Of a DNA stretch of 64,000 nucleotides, positions 15,682 through 23,465 are shown piece by piece; position 1 is the stretch's first letter; the number at the start of each line of letters is the position of its first letter. Both the position numbers and the translations under genes were made by a program. The notes beneath the pieces are model-generated. The model saw only the letters and a program-made list of their open reading frames with translations. It had not been told where the DNA came from and made no database searches. Source of the stretch: an uncultured Clostridia bacterium (GTDB lineage Bacteria > Bacillota > Clostridia > Lachnospirales > CAMVHY01); contig CANEHT010000002.1 of assembly GCA_947427385.1 (NCBI GenBank), forward strand, positions 62,001-126,000, in the 5' to 3' direction.

Positions 15682-16943
15682 TCCGTACGCAAATTTTCTA
15701 AACGCTGTTTAATTTTATTTTCCACGCCGTTTTCAGTCGGTTCGTAATAAATCGTCCCGACCAATTCATTTGGCAAATATTGTTGCTTCACATAATGATT
15801 TTCAAAATCGTGCGCATATTTGTAATCCAATCCTCTTGACAATTTTTCCGCACCTTTGTAATGATTGTCTTGCAAATGATTTGGAACGTGTCCAATATTT
15901 TTTACTCGCACATCATGCAATGCTTTATCAATCGCAAGATATGAAGCATTGCTTTTTGGCGCGCAAGAAATATAAATTACGGCCTGCGCTAAAATTATAC
16001 GCGCTTCAGGAAATCCAATAAACTTTACAGCATTTGCCGCCGCCATTGCAATTTGTAAAGCGTGCGGGTCAGCATTCCCGACATCTTCCGCCGCACAAAT
16101 TACAATACGTCGCGCGATAAAAATCGGGTCCTCGCCCGCTTCTATCATTCTCGCCAAATAATGAACGGCCGCATCAGGGTCAGAACCTCGCATACTTTTT
16201 ATAAATGCCGAAATAACATCGTAATGGTTATCGCCTGATTTATCATAGCTAATATTTTTACGTTGTAAAGTTTTTTCGATAACATCTGAATTTATTTTCA
16301 ACTTTCCATCTTGTTCAATAGGTGCGGCAATCACACAAAGTTCAAGATAATTTAACGCAATTCGCGCATCACCATTACTAATTTCCGCCAAAAATTCTAT
16401 TGTTGCATCATCAACATTCAAATCATATTTGCCTAAACCATTCTCACAATCGCTCAAAACATTTTTCTGCAATGTAATAATATTTGTCTTCGAGAGCGGT
16501 TTTAATTCAAAAATGACTGAGCGCGAAATTAAAGCATTATTGACTTCAAAAAAAGGATTTTCCGTTGTCGCACCAATAAAAACCAACGTACCATCTTCGG
16601 TATAAGGCAAAAGCGCATCTTGCTGACTTTTATTGAAACGATGAATCTCATCGATAAACAAAATCGTGCGGCCCATCACATTCTCAACGACTGCACGAAT
16701 TTCTTTTATGCCAGCGAAAGTTGCATTTAGCTTTACGAAATTACTTTTCGTACTTTTAGCGATAATCATTGCCAAAGTTGTTTTACCAGTACCAGGCGGC
16801 CCGTACAAAATCATATTCATTAATTTATCTTTTTGAATTGCTTTGTATAAAATTTTATCCGGCGCAAGAATATGTTCTTGTCCAACAAATTTGTCTAAAG
16901 TATCGGGGCGAAATCTAGTTGCCAACGGAATTTCATTTTTCAT
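15678..16943 (-). CDS. rarA: Replication-associated recombination protein A (RarA/MgsA AAA+ ATPase)
   Basis: This 421-residue clamp-loader-like AAA+ ATPase acts at stalled replication forks. Walker A GPPGTGKT lies in MILYGPPGTGKTTLAM, Walker B is LFIDEIHRFNKSQQD, and sensor 1 is FIGATTENPFFEVN. The C-terminal tetramerisation part has MIEAGEDPIFIARRI and the HYKGAEKLSRG motif typical of RarA. It overlaps ispD by 11 bp on the same strand. Confidence 0.95.
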   Translation of the reverse strand: MKNEIPLATRFRPDTLDKFVGQEHILAPDKILYKAIQKDKLMNMILYGPPGTGKTTLAMIIAKSTKSNFVKLNATFAGIKEIRAVVENVMGRTILFIDEIHRFNKSQQDALLPYTEDGTLVFIGATTENPFFEVNNALISRSVIFELKPLSKTNIITLQKNVLSDCENGLGKYDLNVDDATIEFLAEISNGDARIALNYLELCVIAAPIEQDGKLKINSDVIEKTLQRKNISYDKSGDNHYDVISAFIKSMRGSDPDAAVHYLARMIEAGEDPIFIARRIVICAAEDVGNADPHALQIAMAAANAVKFIGFPEARIILAQAVIYISCAPKSNASYLAIDKALHDVRVKNIGHVPNHLQDNHYKGAEKLSRGLDYKYAHDFENHYVKQQYLPNELVGTIYYEPTENGVENKIKQRLENLRTD

Positions 16944-17634
16944 TTTTATCTCCTTTTATCGAACATTTTGTTAGCAAACTTTCTGCGAGCAATAAATCAA
17001 ATGGTTCGGTTATTTTAAAATTTTCAGCATTCCCCGCTATTACTTTTATTTTATATCCATAATGTTCTAACAAACTTGAATCATCAGTGCCAAAAAAATT
17101 TTCCATCATTGCTTTTTCATAAACCATTTTCAAAATTTCAGCTTTAAAAGTTTGAGGAGTTTGTGCCAAAAAAATTTTTTCACGTGGTAAAGTTTTCTCG
17201 ACGTAATCATTACAAACTTTAATTGTGTCGCGAGCGTTTAACGCGCAAATACATCCGTCATTATTTTTGCACTGAATAATTGTTTCAGTGATTAAATTAT
17301 TTTTTACAAATGGGCGTGCGGCATCATGCACGCAAATAAAATCGGCATCATAAATATTTTTAATAGCGTTATAGATAGAGGATTGACGTTCATTAGCGCC
17401 AACAATTATTTTTTTTACTTTTTGTAGTCCAAATTTTTTTACGAGTTCATGGCAATAATTCAAATAATCCTTGATACAAACGACAATTATTTCATCAATT
17501 ACTGAGGAATTTTCAAAGACTTCGAGAGTATGTACAATAATTGGTTTACCGGCGAGTAATATAAATTGTTTAGGGAGAGTTGAATTAAATCGTTTACCAA
17601 TTCCACCGGCAGCTATAATAGCTGTCGTTTTCAT
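16933..17634 (-). CDS. ispD: 2-C-methyl-D-erythritol 4-phosphate cytidylyltransferase
   Basis: This 233-residue enzyme of the MEP isoprenoid pathway transfers CMP from CTP to methylerythritol phosphate. It has the nucleotide-binding IIAAGGIGKRFN motif (usually AAGxGxRM), the LPKQF segment with the conserved lysine, CVHDAARPFV in the centre and FGTDDSSLLE near the end. ATG 17634 follows AGGTGATTATA; the in-frame GTG at 17643 lies inside that site. No ispF follows, so it is unlinked from the next pathway step. Confidence 0.94.
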   Translation of the reverse strand: MKTTAIIAAGGIGKRFNSTLPKQFILLAGKPIIVHTLEVFENSSVIDEIIVVCIKDYLNYCHELVKKFGLQKVKKIIVGANERQSSIYNAIKNIYDADFICVHDAARPFVKNNLITETIIQCKNNDGCICALNARDTIKVCNDYVEKTLPREKIFLAQTPQTFKAEILKMVYEKAMMENFFGTDDSSLLEHYGYKIKVIAGNAENFKITEPFDLLLAESLLTKCSIKGDKNEK

Positions 17635-17752
17635 TATAATCACCTATTTTATGAAAAATTTTTTTAAAAATTTATATATAAGTATCAAAATTTATCATGT
17701 ATTATAAAAATAACATTCCGGGATGTAAATAATTTTTTAAGGAGGAATCTTT

Positions 17753-17956
17753 ATGGCTGTTTCTAGTACTATTAAAGCTACAAAATTTCAAATAAAATAT
17801 ACTGATAAGAATGGAACTTATACTTTCTCTAACTTGAAAAATAGCGGTATTACTGACGATAATATTTTAGCTACGGCTCAAGCTTTTATTTCCGTTCAAA
17901 GATATGGCGCTGAAAAAATTTATAAAATAGTTGACTCACAATTAACTAATGTATAA
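17753..17956 (+). CDS. DUF1659-like small protein (first copy)
   Basis: This 67-residue protein resembles the DUF1659 family: a beta-type start (TKFQIKYTDKNGTYTFSNLKN), then ATAQAFISVQ and a short C-terminal strand. Function is unknown. It has a strong AAGGAGGAATCTTT ribosome site. It is the first gene of a tight four-gene operon in which DUF1659-like and DUF2922-like genes alternate, with gaps of 13-14 nt, all led by AAAGGAGG sites. That implies high and balanced expression. Confidence 0.8.
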   Translation: MAVSSTIKATKFQIKYTDKNGTYTFSNLKNSGITDDNILATAQAFISVQRYGAEKIYKIVDSQLTNV

Positions 17957-17970
17957 AAGGAGGATTAGTT

Positions 17971-18195
17971 ATGAATAAAAATTACTATGAATTTGTTTTT
18001 ATGAATGACCTTGGGAGAAATCTTAGTGTAAAAATCCCAAATGCAAAAGCTTACTATGATATTGACCAATTTGCTGAAGATATGGATTTTATTATTACTT
18101 CTAATATAATTTTAACATCTTCAGGTGCTAAACCTATTGCAAAAAAATATGTCAAATATATCGAGCCTCAAATTATTGATGTCACTATAAATTAA
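17971..18195 (+). CDS. DUF2922-like small protein (first copy)
   Basis: This 74-residue protein resembles DUF2922: YEFVFMNDLGRNLSVKIPNAK, a helical middle and a C-terminal strand. It begins 14 nt after the preceding gene with its own AAAGGAGG site. The related protein at 18412 shares the pattern F(x)n-L(T/S)V/L-xIPNA. DUF1659 and DUF2922 commonly occur as neighbours in Bacillota and may be partners, but no biochemical role is established that I know of. Confidence 0.8.
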   Translation: MNKNYYEFVFMNDLGRNLSVKIPNAKAYYDIDQFAEDMDFIITSNIILTSSGAKPIAKKYVKYIEPQIIDVTIN

Positions 18196-18208
18196 AGGAG
18201 GTTAAATA

Positions 18209-18397
18209 ATGGTTGAATTAAATTTAGTAGATACGAAGCTTACATTAAAATATAAAGACCAAACTTATTCAAATAGTAATATAAATAATGCGGCGACAGA
18301 TGAAACAATATATCATTTTGCAGAAATGATGCAAACATATCAAGTTTCTGCAGCTTCAGAAATTATTAAGTCTGTCAAGTATGAATTTATAAATTAA
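18209..18397 (+). CDS. DUF1659-like small protein (second copy)
   Basis: This 62-residue paralogue of the 17753 product has the same plan: strand, LTLKYKDQTYSNSNINN, then a helix (ETIYHFAEMMQTYQ) and a final strand (KSVKYEFIN). Identity to the first copy is low by eye. It follows 13 nt after the first DUF2922-like gene with an AAAGGAGG site, so the gene pair was probably duplicated as a unit and has diverged. Confidence 0.75.
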   Translation: MVELNLVDTKLTLKYKDQTYSNSNINNAATDETIYHFAEMMQTYQVSAASEIIKSVKYEFIN

Positions 18398-18411
18398 AAG
18401 GAGGTTAACAT

Positions 18412-18651
18412 ATGAATCCTTATTTCAAAATTGCTTATAGAACTACTGAGAACGAACTATTTAGTTTAACAATACCAAATGCATTTGACTTTAAGGCTGA
18501 CGTTGAAGAAAATGTTACACGTATCAATACAGCAGCGAAAAATATTTTAACAGCAAATGCAATAGAAACATCAGTTGGAAATTTAAGTTCGATCGAGTCA
18601 ATTACGTTTTACAAAAACGACACAACAACTTTTGATGTTTCAGGTTATTAA
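18412..18651 (+). CDS. DUF2922-like small protein (second copy)
   Basis: This 79-residue paralogue of the 17971 product begins YFKIAYRTTENELFSLTIPNA, has a charged helix (KADVEENVTRINTAAKNI) and ends with ESITFYKNDTTTFDVSGY. It is the last gene of the four-gene operon and is followed 12 nt later by a clear terminator. ATG 18412 has an AAAAGGAGG site. Confidence 0.8.
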   Translation: MNPYFKIAYRTTENELFSLTIPNAFDFKADVEENVTRINTAAKNILTANAIETSVGNLSSIESITFYKNDTTTFDVSGY

Positions 18652-18663
18652 AAAACAATTAGG

Positions 18664-18699
18664 TAGACAGGTGAAAAAATCACCTGCCTATTTTTTTTG
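18664..18699. terminator. Bidirectional terminator
   Basis: The stem TAGACAGGTGA/TCACCTGCCTA (one mismatch) around a short A loop is followed by eight T on the plus strand. It separates the convergent DUF operon and the 18701 gene. Confidence 0.8.
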
Positions 18700-18700
18700 T

Positions 18701-19639
18701 TTAGTATTGGGAAAAAATCAAGTTATTATCGTCAGAAATTGAGTAAAACAAATTAGCATATTTAACGAAAAAAGAAATTGGCACATACGTTTGATTATTT
18801 TTAATTTGCGGCGCACTTTCTAAAGTTTGCGGTGCTTCATTATTTTTCACATAATTATTTCTGTTCACTAAAGCTGTCGCCGTTAATTTATCATTAAAAA
18901 TTTTTACGGAAGCTGATGGCTCATGCCAAACAACTTCGAAATCAAATGCTTCACAAACATTTCGTAATGGTATCATTTTTAAATCATATGGTTTAGTCGT
19001 ATAATAATTTTTTGCGTTAATAATTTTATTTTTTACGCCACTGATTTTTATTGTAAACGTCTGAATACCTTTTATCGCGGACGATAATTCATATTCATTA
19101 AATGGTATAACTAAATTATCGCCGTCAACAAAAAAATTGTGGTCATTATCAATACCACTGAAATTCAAATTGTATTTTTCAGGCGTTTTTATTGTTTCAT
19201 CATGTATAATTTTGTTTACAATTTGCGTTCCATTTGGCCCAATAATATCGGAAATAGAAACAAATGAGCAAGTTCTTAGATTAAAATTTATTGTCTCAAG
19301 ATCATTCTTATTGCCTAAGAAATTGAGTAAAATTGAAATGATATTTTTTTCAGCCTTAATTTTGTAATTTATTTTTAATGACTTAACATTTTTTGAAATT
19401 GCTTCGGCAATTTTTTTTTCATATATTAAATTTATTTTTTGATTCAATTGATTTTCAAATGTTTTACTTTTAAATTTATCAATATGCGGCAATGAACCGG
19501 TTACTTTCACATTTTCAATACGAGTATTAATTTCTTGCAGCGTTATAAAATCGAAATTATAATTTGAATATTTTTGTGCCAATACCGGAATTTTTATTAT
19601 CATAAATAATAAAAATATCATGCCGATAAATTTTTTCAT
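18701..19639 (-). CDS. Exported protein with C-terminal copper-amine-oxidase-like domain
   Basis: This 312-residue protein has a signal peptide (about residues 1-21, cleavage after VLA). The middle contains the phrases NLRTCSFVSISDIIGPNG and VIPFNEYELSSAIKG, which resemble the DUF3298/RsiV-PdaC-type extracellular fold. The last about 95 residues (KMIPLRNVCEAFDFEVVWHEPSASVKIF to VPISFFV) follow the pattern of the copper amine oxidase N-terminal-like 'stalk' domain. Such domains are frequent in exported proteins of spore-forming Bacillota and are thought to be binding modules, not oxidases. It is monocistronic. Confidence 0.75.
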   Translation of the reverse strand: MKKFIGMIFLLFMIIKIPVLAQKYSNYNFDFITLQEINTRIENVKVTGSLPHIDKFKSKTFENQLNQKINLIYEKKIAEAISKNVKSLKINYKIKAEKNIISILLNFLGNKNDLETINFNLRTCSFVSISDIIGPNGTQIVNKIIHDETIKTPEKYNLNFSGIDNDHNFFVDGDNLVIPFNEYELSSAIKGIQTFTIKISGVKNKIINAKNYYTTKPYDLKMIPLRNVCEAFDFEVVWHEPSASVKIFNDKLTATALVNRNNYVKNNEAPQTLESAPQIKNNQTYVPISFFVKYANLFYSISDDNNLIFSQY

Positions 19640-19778
19640 TGCCTACACCTACCTTTGTTTATATTTTACCGTATAACGTTTCAAAAATAATTACAAGATT
19701 ATTAAAAAAGTACAATGAAATTAAAATTTAATAATTCATTATCTGAATTTTCATTTTGAACGTAAAATAAATTCCCAT

Positions 19779-19815
19779 AAAAAAAGCATTCGATGTTAAA
19801 TCAAATGCTTTTTAT
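19779..19815 (-). terminator. Terminator of the 19848 gene
   Basis: Read on the minus strand, AAAAAGCATTTGA and TCGAATGCTTTTTTT form a stem with a short loop and T tail, 30 nt past the stop codon. Confidence 0.7.
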
Positions 19816-19847
19816 ATTTCAACTGAAATTCAAAATTTTATTCGAAA

Positions 19848-20873
19848 TTAATTAAAGGTTTGTTCTTGTCTTTTCCAACCAGTCGTTCTTTTTGGAATTT
19901 TACTTTTACTTCTAGGCGCATTACCTGGAATATTTGAATCATCGTCACCTGGAATTAAAGATTCTTGTCCAAGTTTACTTGTTTTTTTATTTTCCCTTTC
20001 ATTTTTTATAAAAATTGTAAAAGGAACACCAAAACCAATTGTTGCACCAGCACTAACTCCAAATAAAATTCCACCTAGCAACATAGAAAATAAACCAAAA
20101 CCAAAAGTTGCTATTCCAAAAAACAATGTTACTAAAAAAGCAACAACAGTAGCAATTCCAAATCCCAACAATTTTCTGTTGCATTTCTTAGGTTCTTCAA
20201 CATAAAAATTATTCGTATCTGCTATTTTAGGTGGCATAACTTGATATCCAGACGAATTCAGCATTGGTATTCCCGTTTTTTGTCCGCTTTGACTATTTGA
20301 AATGGAATTATTCTCATTTGATATTTTAATTATTTCCGCATTAATCCGATCTATTTCAGCTAGATCTTGTCTCTGTGCTGCTTGTGCCAATTGGGATTGT
20401 AAAGCTAAAACTCTCTTTTGCAATTCAGATCCCGCAACTTGGCTAGTTTGAATAGTTTGTCGCATTTGTTCTGGGTTTGACAAACATTTTTTAGCTCCTT
20501 CTGTTAATCCAGTATCTTCACATGCTTTAAATGACCGCTTTGAATTTTCATCGAAGAAATCTTCATTCTCAATTTTCATTTCCCAAAAATCATTACTTTT
20601 AAAATCATTAACGTTAATATTAAATTCTTTTTCTTTTGAATTAAAAGCTAATTTAAGTTTATAATTTGCATTAAGTTCAAAAATAAACACAAGATTCTCA
20701 TTATTCTCTTCATTGTATCTAAATTTATATAAACTTTTTTCGTTATTTGATAACTCAAATTGATTCTGTTGGTAGTTTGTAATAAAACTTGCCGTAATTT
20801 TATTTTCATTATCCAATAAATTTTTTGATACTGAAATCAATAAAAAACTTCTTGCTGCTAAAAATGTTTCCAT
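19848..20873 (-). CDS. Unknown two-TM membrane protein, paralogue A
   Basis: This is a 341-residue protein of a family I do not recognise. An N-terminal beta-rich domain of about 120 residues (LLDNENKI to KIENEDFF and CEDTGLTEGAKKC) is followed by a glutamine-rich coiled segment (ALQSQLAQAAQRQDLAEIDR). Two adjacent membrane helices come next (about residues 235-290, glycine rich), then a short cytoplasmic tail with QESLIPGDDDS and a basic end. The paralogue at 21627 shares the N-domain landmarks (LLxDENKI, EFxLSN, KLKLxFNSxEKxFxI, ACED) and the SLIP(E/G)D tail. There is no signal peptide, so the N-domain is probably cytoplasmic. It is divergent from recU. Confidence 0.8.
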   Translation of the reverse strand: METFLAARSFLLISVSKNLLDNENKITASFITNYQQNQFELSNNEKSLYKFRYNEENNENLVFIFELNANYKLKLAFNSKEKEFNINVNDFKSNDFWEMKIENEDFFDENSKRSFKACEDTGLTEGAKKCLSNPEQMRQTIQTSQVAGSELQKRVLALQSQLAQAAQRQDLAEIDRINAEIIKISNENNSISNSQSGQKTGIPMLNSSGYQVMPPKIADTNNFYVEEPKKCNRKLLGFGIATVVAFLVTLFFGIATFGFGLFSMLLGGILFGVSAGATIGFGVPFTIFIKNERENKKTSKLGQESLIPGDDDSNIPGNAPRSKSKIPKRTTGWKRQEQTFN

Positions 20874-21018
20874 TTATATCACTCCTTAGCATTTTTATTT
20901 TATTATAACAAAATTTTTATTTATAGTCAATCATGTAAGAAATTGTTGAATATGAATCAAAAAATAAATCTGTTGTTTTATAATAAAATTACAATTAAAT
21001 TATAAAGTGAGGAAAGAA

Positions 21019-21531
21019 ATGGGATATTGGAAAGGTAGAGGTTTACGAGGGAATTCATTCGAGCAATTAATTAATTATACGAATGAGATTTATGAAAAAA
21101 ATAATTTAGCATTAATAGAGAAGATACCGACGCCAATAAAACCTATCGAGCTAAATAACAGCAATCATACGATATCATTAGCATATTTTGAGAAAAAAAG
21201 TACGGTAGATTATATAGGAGTAGCGCAAGGGATAGCAATATGTTTTGACGCGAAAGAGACTGCACAAAAAAATTTACCGCTCAAAAATATTCATGAACAT
21301 CAAATTGAATTCATGGAGAAATTTGAGCGGCAGAAAGGAATTTCATTTTTACTTGTACATTTTTTATTTAACGACAAATATTTTTATTTACCGTTTCAAG
21401 ATTTAAAACAAGCATGGGAAAGATCTATACACGGTAGAAAATCAATTGCTTATGAAGATTTCCAGTATGAGATAAATTTGTCAAAAAATTATGTTTTAAA
21501 TTATCTTGAAATTGTAAATCAATTTTTATGA
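21019..21531 (+). CDS. recU: Holliday-junction resolvase RecU
   Basis: This 170-residue RecU cleaves four-way junctions during recombination and chromosome segregation in Bacillota. It shows the GRGLRGNSFEQLINYTN start, IEKIPTPIKPI, the catalytic STVDYIGVAQGIAICFDAKET (acidic and lysine residues of the PD-(D/E)XK-like core), HEHQIEFM and the LPFQDLKQAW end. ATG 21019 is chosen because GAGGAAAG precedes it; GTG 21007 has no site. In most Bacillota recU pairs with a penicillin-binding-protein gene; here it is isolated between two paralogous membrane-protein genes. Confidence 0.93.
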   Translation: MGYWKGRGLRGNSFEQLINYTNEIYEKNNLALIEKIPTPIKPIELNNSNHTISLAYFEKKSTVDYIGVAQGIAICFDAKETAQKNLPLKNIHEHQIEFMEKFERQKGISFLLVHFLFNDKYFYLPFQDLKQAWERSIHGRKSIAYEDFQYEINLSKNYVLNYLEIVNQFL

Positions 21532-21568
21532 ATTCGTTATAATTTTAGTTGAATATTTAATTCTAACT

Positions 21569-21600
21569 AAAAAACATTCAATTTTTATATCGAATGTTTA
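21569..21600 (-). terminator. Terminator of the 21627 gene
   Basis: An 8-bp stem (AAACATTC/GAATGTTT) with an AT-rich loop has a T run on the minus strand. It could also serve recU. Confidence 0.6.
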
Positions 21601-21626
21601 AATTTTATCTGGATTAAATCAAAAAA

Positions 21627-22910
21627 TTAATTGTCTACTTCCATATATGGTAAAGTTCTTTGACTATAAGGAACATCCTTTTGTTCAACATAATTACGCA
21701 CATAAGATCCATTATCTTCTGGAATTAAAGATTTTTCTTCTAAATATTTACTGGATTTTTTATTCCAATTCATTAATATTTTAATACAAATAATTGCTGT
21801 ACAGCCACAAATTATCCCAAGAGCAAAAAATCCAAATGAAATTCCTCCTATTAATATAGGTATACAACTTAAAGCAAAAGTTAATATACCCCACATTAAT
21901 GCAAGCAAAAAGTTTAAAACTGTAGCAAATATAGCCAGTTTTAACCATTTATTGTATTTTTCCATTTCTTCAGAAATTTCTTTGGAAGCAATTTTTTTTA
22001 AGTGTGGAGGAATTAAAAAAGATATCATTTGATCAAATGCATCATCAAAAATTTTTTCTGCCTCTTTCTGATTGCCATTACGCATCGCATCTGCCATCCG
22101 TTTGGCTGTTTCTTCGCTTAACTCTGATATTTTTCGGCGTACTTCTTCCTGCCACATCTGTTCTGCCGTTCGAGTTCGAGCTTGCATATTTTGAAACTCT
22201 TTCAATATAACGATTAGTGCTTTTAAAAATTCTTCAAAAATTTCATTTGCAATTTTTACTGCAGTTTCATTTTTATGACTTTTGAACGCATCTAATATTT
22301 GAATTTGCATATTTAAAAATTTAGTAGAATTTAATGCTTGTATAATTGGATTTTCTAATAGTTGCAGAAAATCATCATTATTATCATTACCTAATAAATT
22401 TTTTAAACGACTTTGTATAAATTTCAACATTCCATTTTGTATAAAATCCATATCGCGCTTATTTTTTAAATATAAAATATAATTTTTGGCAGATTGTATT
22501 AAAGATTCATCTTCACATATTTTAAATTTTTGTTCACTATTACCATTTAAAAAATCTTCATTTTTAATTTTTAGTTCAAAAAAGTTATGATTTTCAAAAT
22601 CATTTAAATCAATATCAAAAATTTTTTCGTGTGAATTAAATCTTAATTTTAATTTAGAATTTTGGGAAATTGAGAAATAAAATACACTATATTCATTAAA
22701 AGTTATAACACTTTCGCCATTTTCATCTTCTTCCTCACTTTCATAATACTTAAATTTGTTTTTCTTATCATTTGACAATTCAACATTTCTCTTAGGCGAA
22801 TTTAAAAAAATTTTATTTTCATCATTTAATAATTTTTTAGGTAATAAAATTAATAAGAATTTTTTCCCTTCAAAAATTTTTTCAAAATTATCTTCCTGAA
22901 TGGTTTCCAT
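21627..22910 (-). CDS. Unknown two-TM membrane protein, paralogue B
   Basis: This 427-residue protein is paralogous to the 19848 product. The N-terminal domain keeps LLNDENKI, VELSNDKK, SKLKLRFNSHEKIFDIDLNDF, KIKNEDFL and ICED. The middle differs: a long helical region (residues about 140-310, with AEQMWQEEVRRKISELSEETAKR) replaces the glutamine-rich segment. Two membrane helices follow (LAIFATVLNFLLALMWGILTF and the next glycine/cysteine-rich one), then the tail EEKSLIPEDNGS. The acidic insert SEEEDENGES in the N-domain is specific to this copy. The 5' flanks of both genes are also alike, which points to tandem duplication. Function is unknown. Confidence 0.8.
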   Translation of the reverse strand: METIQEDNFEKIFEGKKFLLILLPKKLLNDENKIFLNSPKRNVELSNDKKNKFKYYESEEEDENGESVITFNEYSVFYFSISQNSKLKLRFNSHEKIFDIDLNDFENHNFFELKIKNEDFLNGNSEQKFKICEDESLIQSAKNYILYLKNKRDMDFIQNGMLKFIQSRLKNLLGNDNNDDFLQLLENPIIQALNSTKFLNMQIQILDAFKSHKNETAVKIANEIFEEFLKALIVILKEFQNMQARTRTAEQMWQEEVRRKISELSEETAKRMADAMRNGNQKEAEKIFDDAFDQMISFLIPPHLKKIASKEISEEMEKYNKWLKLAIFATVLNFLLALMWGILTFALSCIPILIGGISFGFFALGIICGCTAIICIKILMNWNKKSSKYLEEKSLIPEDNGSYVRNYVEQKDVPYSQRTLPYMEVDN

Positions 22911-22990
22911 TTTTATTCCCCCACATTTTTATTTTATTAAAACAAAATTTTTATACATATTCAATGACACCGAAAATTATAAACAAATTT

Positions 22991-23428
22991 TTATGAATTT
23001 GTTATAATTTTAGTTAAACGCTTTAAAAATTTATGATTTTTGTCAAACAAATCAACCGTCAGTAAATAACTTTTTGAGATATCAAACAAATTTTCAGTAT
23101 CGGCATAAATTTCAGTATTTATTGGCAAAAAATTTTCATTGCCACAACTTGTAAAAATATTTTGACTCACAGAAAAATTTTTTTCAATTTCATTGACACG
23201 CACGGTAAAATTAAATTTATCGAACTCGATATCACTTACGGAATTTTTTGTGGCGAACTCAGCTTCAGCGATATTTAATAAATTTTCTACGGCGATATCG
23301 GCAAAATAATTTTCGCGAGCAAATTTATAATTTTTCAAGTCAAATCTATTTACCAGACAAATGCTAAAGATACTTATCAATGTCATTGACAAAATAATTT
23401 CTATGTAAGAAAAGCCATGATTTTTCAT
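22991..23428 (-). CDS. Type IV pilin-like/pseudopilin protein (orphan)
   Basis: This is a 145-residue protein with a class III prepilin leader: a short basic start (MKNH), G5-F6 at the processing site, the conserved Glu in FSYIEI at mature position 5, and a hydrophobic helix (ILSMTLISIFSICLV). The rest is a small beta domain with one cysteine and no family-specific signature that I can see. Related proteins form competence pseudopili or type II secretion/T4P fibres. No assembly ATPase, peptidase or other pilin gene adjoins it. Its last codons match the recU 3' end at DNA level (see findings). Confidence 0.75.
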   Translation of the reverse strand: MKNHGFSYIEIILSMTLISIFSICLVNRFDLKNYKFARENYFADIAVENLLNIAEAEFATKNSVSDIEFDKFNFTVRVNEIEKNFSVSQNIFTSCGNENFLPINTEIYADTENLFDISKSYLLTVDLFDKNHKFLKRLTKIITNS

Positions 23429-23465
23429 TTACGCAGCCTCCATTTAAATGATAAAGGTGTATAAG

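Noticed and set aside
19640-19778. Possible small gene between 18701 and 19848 genes
   Set aside because: Frames are short, low-complexity and without ribosome sites; I see only AT-rich sequence and a terminator.
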